In this document: positions 6,322-10,601 of the stretch, one piece after another
How the letters are laid out: each line of letters begins with the position of its first letter
Position numbering within the stretch: position 1 is the first letter of the stretch
DNA from: Pseudomonadota bacterium
GTDB taxonomy: Bacteria; Pseudomonadota; Alphaproteobacteria; Acetobacterales; Acetobacteraceae
Length of the DNA stretch: 10,601 nt
Reading direction: 5' to 3'
Assembly: GCA_021845835.1 (NCBI GenBank)
Contig: JAJZVE010000108.1
Location: 1 to 10,601 of the forward strand
The notes under the pieces: model-generated
What the model was told of the DNA's origin: nothing
Database searches by the model: none
What the model saw: the letters and a program-made list of their open reading frames with translations, nothing else
Made by a program: the position numbers and the translations under genes

Positions 6322-7371
6322 TCATGTCTCTCGTAAAGTGCTGGCTCTCGCGATGACGGCAAACCCTACGTCCTCTCGCTCAGTTCCAGGTGTATCGCCG
6401 CGCAGCGCCGCCAGCAGCATGGCCCCGGCTCGCCGGCCCATCGCAACGCGCTCGACGCGCAGACTGGTCAACGGAATGATGGCCTCTGCCGCGATTTCGA
6501 GATCACCGAAGCCGGCGATCGCGAGTTGGCGGGGCACTTGCCACCCCTGGCGCAGACATTCAAATAATACGCCCAGCGCCAACACGTCGTCGCTGCAAAA
6601 CACGGCATCCGGAGGCTCGGAGATATCGAGAAGCTGTCGGATCGCATCAGCTGCTGCGGCCAGACCTAGACGCGCTTCTACCAGTAGCGCCGGATCCGCC
6701 TTAAGCCCTGCCTCACGCAGCGCCGCCACATAGCCGGCCCGACGCTCGCTGGCGCGACTGCGCTCGTCCTGCGGCTCGCTGATCATGGCAATCCGTTTCC
6801 GCCCCACATGGATCAGATGCCTCACGATGGCATGGGCGGCCGCCCTATTGGAAAACCCGACCGTCATACCGACCGGCCGCACCGCCAACTCTCCCACCTC
6901 GACGACCGGAACGTCCACCGTTTTCAGCAGTTGAAGGGCCCGTGCGGAGTGCCTGCTGTTGGTAAGCACCAAGGCGTCGGCGCGTCGAGCAAGAAAGGTC
7001 CGGATCAGCGCCTCCTCTTCGCCAGAGGACGCTCCAGTCATGCCAAGCATGATCTGGTAGCCCTCCGTTCGCATCACCTCGGAAAGGCCCTGAAACAGGT
7101 CCCGCAGCAGCGGGCTCGAAAATCCAGGGCCGATGATTGCGATCACGCCAGTGCGGTTGGATGCAAGATTACTGGCGATGACATTGGGAATATAGCCCAG
7201 CTCGTTCATTGCCTGTTCGACGCGTGCGCGCGTCTCCGCCGCGACGGTGCCGAGGCCGCGCAGCACGCGCGAAGCGGTGATCTTCGCCACGCCGGCCCGC
7301 ACGGCAACATCCGCGAGTGTGGGGCGCCCGCTGCCGCGCACTCGCGGTGCGCGGCTTGACCGAGCGTTCAT
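6322..7371 (-). CDS. LacI-family repressor, gluconate-repressor-like
   Basis: This is a DNA-binding repressor with a periplasmic-binding-protein-like effector domain, probably controlling the divergent uxaA-permease operon and itself. The 349 residues have an N-terminal helix-turn-helix at 17-41 (PTLADVAVRAGVAK then ITASRVLR), a hinge with YIPNVIASNLASN at 60-72, and the ligand core from about 75 (GVIAIIGPGFSSPLL) to the end, including CSDDVLALG (259-267) and GFGDLEIA (287-294). The VAKITASR recognition helix resembles gluconate-type LacI members. The frame stays open 100 codons further upstream, antisense to the UxaA gene, but the family N terminus begins at ATG 7371. No clear ribosome-binding site precedes it. 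The start codon lies inside a 16-bp operator-like palindrome, implying autorepression. The effector is probably a sugar acid or its dehydration product. Confidence 0.92.
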   Translation of the reverse strand: MNARSSRAPRVRGSGRPTLADVAVRAGVAKITASRVLRGLGTVAAETRARVEQAMNELGYIPNVIASNLASNRTGVIAIIGPGFSSPLLRDLFQGLSEVMRTEGYQIMLGMTGASSGEEEALIRTFLARRADALVLTNSRHSARALQLLKTVDVPVVEVGELAVRPVGMTVGFSNRAAAHAIVRHLIHVGRKRIAMISEPQDERSRASERRAGYVAALREAGLKADPALLVEARLGLAAAADAIRQLLDISEPPDAVFCSDDVLALGVLFECLRQGWQVPRQLAIAGFGDLEIAAEAIIPLTSLRVERVAMGRRAGAMLLAALRGDTPGTEREDVGFAVIARASTLRET

Positions 7372-7385
7372 GATACCGGTAGCAT
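7356..7385 (+). promoter_or_regulatory. Candidate sigma70 promoter for the UxaA operon
   Basis: TTGACC (7356-7361, five of six) and TAGCAT (7380-7385, four of six) are separated by 18 bp. Transcription would start near 7392. The -35 lies in the 5' coding end of lacI, and the -10 overlaps the operator palindrome at 7370-7385, so a bound repressor would occlude RNA polymerase. Confidence 0.45.
7370..7385. promoter_or_regulatory. LacI-family operator overlapping the lacI start codon
   Basis: ATGATACCGGTAGCAT is palindromic at 14 of 16 positions, with the central CG typical of LacI-family operators. As I recall it, the gluconate-repressor consensus has the same ATG-TACCGGTA-CAT skeleton. It covers the lacI ATG and the -10 of the divergent promoter, so one site could control both directions. 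Confidence 0.65.
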
Positions 7386-7419
7386 TCTCGACAGGGAGAG
7401 CGAAAACATCACGGCCACT

Positions 7420-8613
7420 ATGGCGGAAACGGAATCCACGGAACAGGGCCGGCCAGGCCCTGGGTTTGACGGCTATCACCGTCCCGACGGCCGCGTCGGC
7501 GTCCGCAATCATCTGCTTGTGCTTTCTCTCGCCGGGCTCACCGGCCCTACCGCTCTGCGTATCGGCACCGCCATCGCCGGTGCGGTTACGATCACATTTC
7601 CTTATGGCGCCGGACTTCTTGGGCGCGACCGGGATGTGCATGTCGCAGCGCTGATGGCACTCCCTGCGCACCCCAATGTCGGCGCGACGGTGCTGCTCGG
7701 CGACAACCCTCCGCTAATGGCCGAGATCGCCATCGCTGCAAGGGCCACGGGTAAGCCGTTTGCGAGCTTTACCATGGACGACTGCGAGCAGGACGCGATC
7801 ACGATGACGGAACGTGCTCTGCGCGCCGGCGCAGAGCTGGCCCATTGTATTTCGGCAACTCCCCGCCGTCCGGCGTCACTCAGTACCCTGTTGCTGGGCC
7901 TGGAATGTGGGCGGTCCGATCCCAGCTCCGGCCTGGTTGCCAACCCCCTGCTCGGCGTCATTGCGGACCGGCTTGGCGCCGCGGGGGGGGCGGCAATCAT
8001 CGGAGAGACAACGGAATGGCTCGGTGCCGAACATCTGTTGGCACGCCGTGCGCGCACTCACGAGGTGGCGGAGGCCATCCGTGCCGCGGCGCTCGCGCGC
8101 GAGGCGATGGCTGTCGCGGCAGGAATCGACCTTACCGGCAACAACCCAAGCCCGACAAATATCGAGGCGGGGCTTTCCAGCATCGAGGAAAAGTCGCTCG
8201 GCAACATTGCAAAAAGCGGCAGCCGCCCCATCGAGGGCCTGCTCGCCTATGGCGAGGCGCCGCGGGGCCCCGGAATGTGGTTGATGGATGCGCCGGCCTA
8301 CGCACCCGAGTCGCTCACGGGGTTCGTTCTGGCGGGCGCGCAGATGATGCTGTTCACAACCGGTGTCGGTAACTCCTATGTGAGCGCGCTGGCCCCCACC
8401 ATCAAGTTGTCCGCCAATCCCCGCACCACGGCGCGCCTGCGACAGCAGCTCGATCTCGACGCGAGCGGCGTTTTCACGGGTGAAGAAGACGCAGAGCAGG
8501 TGGCCGAGCGGCTGCTCCGCGTCGTGCTTGCCACGGCCTCGGGCCAAGCGACCTGGGGAGAGATCCTGCGCGAGGGCTCGGAGACCATAAGCCGCTTCGG
8601 GCCAGCACTTTGA
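7420..8613 (+). CDS. UxaA/GarD-family dehydratase, large (catalytic-core) subunit
   Basis: This corresponds to the C-terminal part of altronate/galactarate dehydratases, which dehydrate sugar acids. In 397 residues the family order is plain: GYHRPDGRVGVRN (18-30), HPNVGA (84-89), LGLECGRSDPSSGLVANP (159-176), GETTEWLGAEHLL (195-207), SSIEEKSLG (253-261), a YGE turn (277-279) and AGAQMMLFTTG (305-315). Compared from memory with E. coli UxaA, three cysteine motifs (TVGC, YGCSQ, GLGCE) are replaced by LAGLTG, YGAGLLG and LLGDNPP, and GRGTPYGG is GVGNSYVS; only C163 of LECG remains. It may therefore act differently from a classical iron-dependent dehydratase. The SAF domain is encoded by the next gene, overlapping as TTGA. 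The start is ATG 7420; GGGAGAG lies 19 nt upstream, unusually far. The family is certain, the reaction is not. Confidence 0.9.
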   Translation: MAETESTEQGRPGPGFDGYHRPDGRVGVRNHLLVLSLAGLTGPTALRIGTAIAGAVTITFPYGAGLLGRDRDVHVAALMALPAHPNVGATVLLGDNPPLMAEIAIAARATGKPFASFTMDDCEQDAITMTERALRAGAELAHCISATPRRPASLSTLLLGLECGRSDPSSGLVANPLLGVIADRLGAAGGAAIIGETTEWLGAEHLLARRARTHEVAEAIRAAALAREAMAVAAGIDLTGNNPSPTNIEAGLSSIEEKSLGNIAKSGSRPIEGLLAYGEAPRGPGMWLMDAPAYAPESLTGFVLAGAQMMLFTTGVGNSYVSALAPTIKLSANPRTTARLRQQLDLDASGVFTGEEDAEQVAERLLRVVLATASGQATWGEILREGSETISRFGPAL

Positions 8614-8909
8614 CCGGTCGCGACAGCGCCGATGCGATTCGCCTGGCACCCACGGACAACGTGGCGACTGTGCTACGGCCAGTTGCTGCAGGAGAGCGGA
8701 TCCGTGTCACGTATCGAGGCGAGACCGAGACATTCACTGCAGCGGAGCCGATACCACTGTGCCACAAAATTAGCTTATCCCCGATCCCTGCCGGCTCGCC
8801 GGTGCGAAAGTTCGGCGAGGTGATCGGGGAGGCGACCGCGCACATTGCGCCCGGCGCGCATGTCCACACGCACAATCTCATTAGTTGCCGGGGGAGGGCA
8901 TCGAAATGA
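8610..8909 (+). CDS. UxaA-family SAF-domain protein, small subunit
   Basis: This is the SAF domain that in altronate and galactarate dehydratases is the N-terminal part of one chain, and that forms a separate small subunit in split relatives such as sulfolactate sulfo-lyase. The 99 residues match across the domain: TDNVATVLRPVAAGERI (15-31), CHKISLSPIPAGSPVRKFG (51-69, with CHK where the family has GHK), IGEATAHIAPG (72-82) and the conserved HVHTHN (84-89). The start is TTG 8610, overlapping the large-subunit stop as TTGA; no ATG is available before the conserved DNVAT segment. Its stop overlaps the permease start as ATGA. The small gene follows the large one, the reverse of the domain order in fused enzymes. 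It probably assembles with the large subunit in the cytoplasm. Confidence 0.88.
   Translation: MTGRDSADAIRLAPTDNVATVLRPVAAGERIRVTYRGETETFTAAEPIPLCHKISLSPIPAGSPVRKFGEVIGEATAHIAPGAHVHTHNLISCRGRASK
8890..8898 (+). promoter_or_regulatory. Ribosome-binding site deciding the permease 2 start
   Basis: GGGGGAGGG ends 7 nt before ATG 8906, which favours this start over the in-frame TTG at 8885, which lies before the site. Confidence 0.75.
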
Positions 8910-10243
8910 CTGCGAATGCAGCGGAACACTACCTAAGCGCACTCGACGAAAGGCCGATGTCGCCGCGCCAACGCTTTGCCGCAGGGCTGGTAGCGCTGGG
9001 TGAGTTCATCGACGGCTACGACCTGCTGGTGATAGGCGCGGCGCTGATCTACCTGCGCCCTGCATTTCACCTCACGCCGCCGATGATCGGGCTACTCGGC
9101 GCGTCGAGCTTCCTCGGTTCCATCGTCGGCCTGCTGGTTTTCGGCGATCTTTCGGACCGGCTGGGCCGGCGCGCGATCTTCGTCGCCAATCTCTTCTTTT
9201 TCGTTGTTTTCTCGATCCTTTCTGGGTTCATCACGAGCGCGCCGCAGCTCTTCGTGACCCGCTTCCTCGTCGGTGTCGGCGTGGGTATGGATATCCCGAC
9301 CAGTACCGCCTACCTCGCGGAAATCGCGCCCCGGCGCAAGCGCGGCGCACTGCTGGGCGCGCTTCCGCAGATCACCTGGATCCTGGGCGCGCTGTTCTCG
9401 ACGCTGGTGGCACTGCCACTCGGCGCCATCTTCGGGGGCGAGGCGTGGCGTTGGATGTTCGCTCTCGCCGCCGTGCCAGCGTTGCTGGTGCTGCTTGGCC
9501 GCCAGACGCTGCCAGAATCACCGCGCTGGCTGATAGCGCAAGGCCGCGTGGACGAGGCGCGCGAGGCGCTGCGCAGCTTCGGCGTCGAGGTCGGGGAGAT
9601 TCCGGTGTCCCGCTCCACCGGCTCCTACGCCGCCCTGTTCCGCCCGCCGCTGCGCCGGCGCCTGTTCTGGGTCGGCACGATCTTCTTTCTCAACTGCCTG
9701 GCCGGGCCGATCGCGACCATCGCGACTCCCTACGTGCTGCACACCGTGGGTGCGCTGTCGATCACGGCGACGCTGATGTTCAGCACGCTGGTCTGGGTCA
9801 CCAGCCTGATTGGCGCGCTGCTGAGCTTCCAGCTCATCGACCGCATCGGCCGGCGACGCCTGACTTACCTCTCACTGATTCCCGCAGGTGTCTTCGCGGT
9901 GCTGCTGGGCGTTTTTGGCGCGCACAACGCGACGCTCCTGGTGACCTTCTTCTTCTTGTTCAGCTTCTTCAACTGGCTCGGCGGACCGTCGCTGCAATGG
10001 GCCTGGTCGAGCGAACTGTTCCCGACGGAGCTGCGAGGGCGTTCGCAGGGCGTGTGCAACGGGCTCTGCCGCTTGGCGATCTCGATCAATATCTTCTTGG
10101 TGCCCTTGGCGCTCGCGGGCTTCGGCTTCACCCCATTCCTGGTGCTGCTGTCATTACCGATGTTCGCCTATGCTCTTATCGTCAGCCGGGTCTCCTTTTT
10201 CGAAAGCTCGGGTGAGGGATTGGAGGCACTATCGAAAGCATGA
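8906..10243 (+). CDS. MFS transporter, sugar-porter-like (permease 2)
   Basis: This is an inner-membrane MFS symporter, about 12 helices in 445 residues, last gene of the LacI-controlled operon and probably the importer of the UxaA-type enzyme's substrate. Signatures are GDLSDRLGRR (80-89), DIPTSTAYLAEIAPRRKRG (129-147), PESPR (203-207), DRIGRRR (312-318) and ELFPTELRGRSQG (370-382). The start is ATG 8906, overlapping the SAF-gene stop as ATGA, with a strong ribosome-binding site; a TTG at 8885 in the same frame is less likely. It is a close paralogue of permease 1 on the opposite strand, with near-identical cytoplasmic loops and more divergence in helices 7-12, where much of a substrate preference could sit. 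Unlike permease 1, no membrane micro-ORF follows it: the frame overlapping its stop is 24 codons, basic and not hydrophobic. Confidence 0.94.
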   Translation: MTANAAEHYLSALDERPMSPRQRFAAGLVALGEFIDGYDLLVIGAALIYLRPAFHLTPPMIGLLGASSFLGSIVGLLVFGDLSDRLGRRAIFVANLFFFVVFSILSGFITSAPQLFVTRFLVGVGVGMDIPTSTAYLAEIAPRRKRGALLGALPQITWILGALFSTLVALPLGAIFGGEAWRWMFALAAVPALLVLLGRQTLPESPRWLIAQGRVDEAREALRSFGVEVGEIPVSRSTGSYAALFRPPLRRRLFWVGTIFFLNCLAGPIATIATPYVLHTVGALSITATLMFSTLVWVTSLIGALLSFQLIDRIGRRRLTYLSLIPAGVFAVLLGVFGAHNATLLVTFFFLFSFFNWLGGPSLQWAWSSELFPTELRGRSQGVCNGLCRLAISINIFLVPLALAGFGFTPFLVLLSLPMFAYALIVSRVSFFESSGEGLEALSKA

Positions 10244-10296
10244 GCCGGCAGAGCCGCCCTCGGGGCACCTGGAGGACAGTCGGGTGGAACCGAGCT

Positions 10297-10332
10297 GGTG
10301 GCATCCGGAAATGACGCGCGCCGAATGCCACC
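10297..10332. repeat. Inverted repeat after the permease 2 operon
   Basis: GGTGGCAT (10297-10304) is exactly complementary to ATGCCACC (10325-10332). After one mismatch a further 3 bp pair (CGG with CCG), leaving a 12-nt loop. The repeat begins 53 nt after the permease stop. No T-run follows, so a factor-independent terminator is not shown. It may protect the mRNA end or act in termination with a factor. Confidence 0.45.
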
Positions 10333-10555
10333 GCGACATTCGCAGTAATGACGCTTCGGCGGCGAGCGGCGGGGGCGGATGGTATTCGGTGTATAGGCGT
10401 AGCGTTCGTGCGATCCAGTTGGGCCGCCGTGCGCCGACATAAACCCGGGACCGGGACGGCCTCTTTGGTGAAGGGCTGCTGCCGATACGAAATCTTGACA
10501 TCACGACGCGCAGCATGTCGCTTTCGCTCGGAATTCGAAAATCGGAAGGCCAGCC

Positions 10556-10601
10556 ATGGGATCCTCGATACGTGATGCATCGTCGCAGCGTGGTGACGCG
10601 A
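10556..10601 (+). CDS. Possible start of a gene running off the window
   Basis: ATG 10556 follows GGAAGG (10544-10549) with a 6-nt spacer, a good translation start, and its frame (MGSSIRDASSQRGDA) stays open to the end of the window. A competing start is ATG 10575 in another frame (MHRRSVVTR), whose basic beginning could suit an exported protein but which has no clear ribosome-binding site. Only about 15 codons are visible, so no product can be named. Confidence 0.25.
   Translation, partial: MGSSIRDASSQRGDA

Larger units (their letters stand above)
10244..10601. other. Right-end region, mostly without genes
   Basis: After permease 2, 358 bp carry the inverted repeat described above and several short frames on both strands (up to 132 codons) that resemble no protein I know and lack ribosome-binding sites. 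A TTGACA at 10495-10500 has no -10 at a workable distance. Near the edge a gene may begin (see 10556). Confidence 0.5.

Noticed and set aside
7372..7671. 100-codon N-terminal extension of lacI
   Set aside because: It is antisense to the conserved start of the UxaA gene, and the LacI family N terminus begins at ATG 7371.
10240..10314. 24-codon frame overlapping the permease 2 stop (ATGA)
   Set aside because: Checked as a counterpart of the CXXCH micro-ORF, but it is basic, not hydrophobic, and has no cysteine.
10495..10523. TTGACA promoter near the right edge
   Set aside because: No TATAAT-like hexamer 16-18 bp downstream (TCGCTT at 17 bp).
1..10601. CRISPR array, tRNA/rRNA genes, insertion sequence
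   Set aside because: No regularly spaced repeats, no tRNA or rRNA signatures, and no transposase-like protein or paired terminal repeats were seen on either strand.

Overview
This is a high-GC bacterial window, most likely proteobacterial. That guess rests on base composition, dense operons with 1-4 bp gene overlaps, and gene families (SMP-30 lactonase, UxaA, FCD-type GntR, enolase-superfamily sugar-acid dehydratase) that are common there. It joins two unrelated things: the 3' side of a phage packaging gene (1-1348) and a sugar-acid catabolic locus (about 1615-10243).

Layout. (a) 5-1348 (+): a complete phage large terminase, with no portal or head gene after it. (b) 1349-1614: a junction region with a 9-bp perfect hairpin and no convincing gene. 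(c) Minus-strand operon, read 4919 to 1615: gntR (FCD regulator), then an enolase-superfamily sugar-acid dehydratase, then an MFS permease, then a 43-residue membrane ORF ending in a CXXCH motif. (d) 4920-5361: a regulatory gap with two TTGATCAA sites 52 bp apart, one lying on the gntR start codon. (e) 5362-6261 (+): an SMP-30/gluconolactonase-family lactonase of lower GC. (f) 6322-7371 (-): a LacI-family repressor, convergent with the lactonase and divergent from (g). (g) Plus-strand operon 7420-10243: UxaA/GarD-type large subunit, SAF-domain small subunit, and a second MFS permease closely related to the first. (h) 10244-10601: an inverted repeat, then possibly the first codons of a gene running off the window.

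How it fits together (inference from families). A permease imports a sugar acid or its lactone, the lactonase opens the ring, and a dehydratase removes water to give a 2-keto-3-deoxy acid. The locus holds two parallel import-and-dehydrate modules. Each has its own regulator (GntR or LacI), its own unrelated dehydratase (enolase-type or UxaA-type) and its own copy of the same permease family, with one lactonase between them. The substrate cannot be read from sequence. The LacI protein and its 16-bp operator look like the gluconate-repressor branch, and the enolase has the D-x-H arrangement of the mannonate/galactonate dehydratase branch.

Most unusual points: the UxaA-type enzyme is split with the subunit genes in reverse order, and three cysteine motifs that E. 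coli UxaA carries are missing; the CXXCH micro-ORF is coupled to a permease; and both regulators appear to have operators on top of their own start codons.
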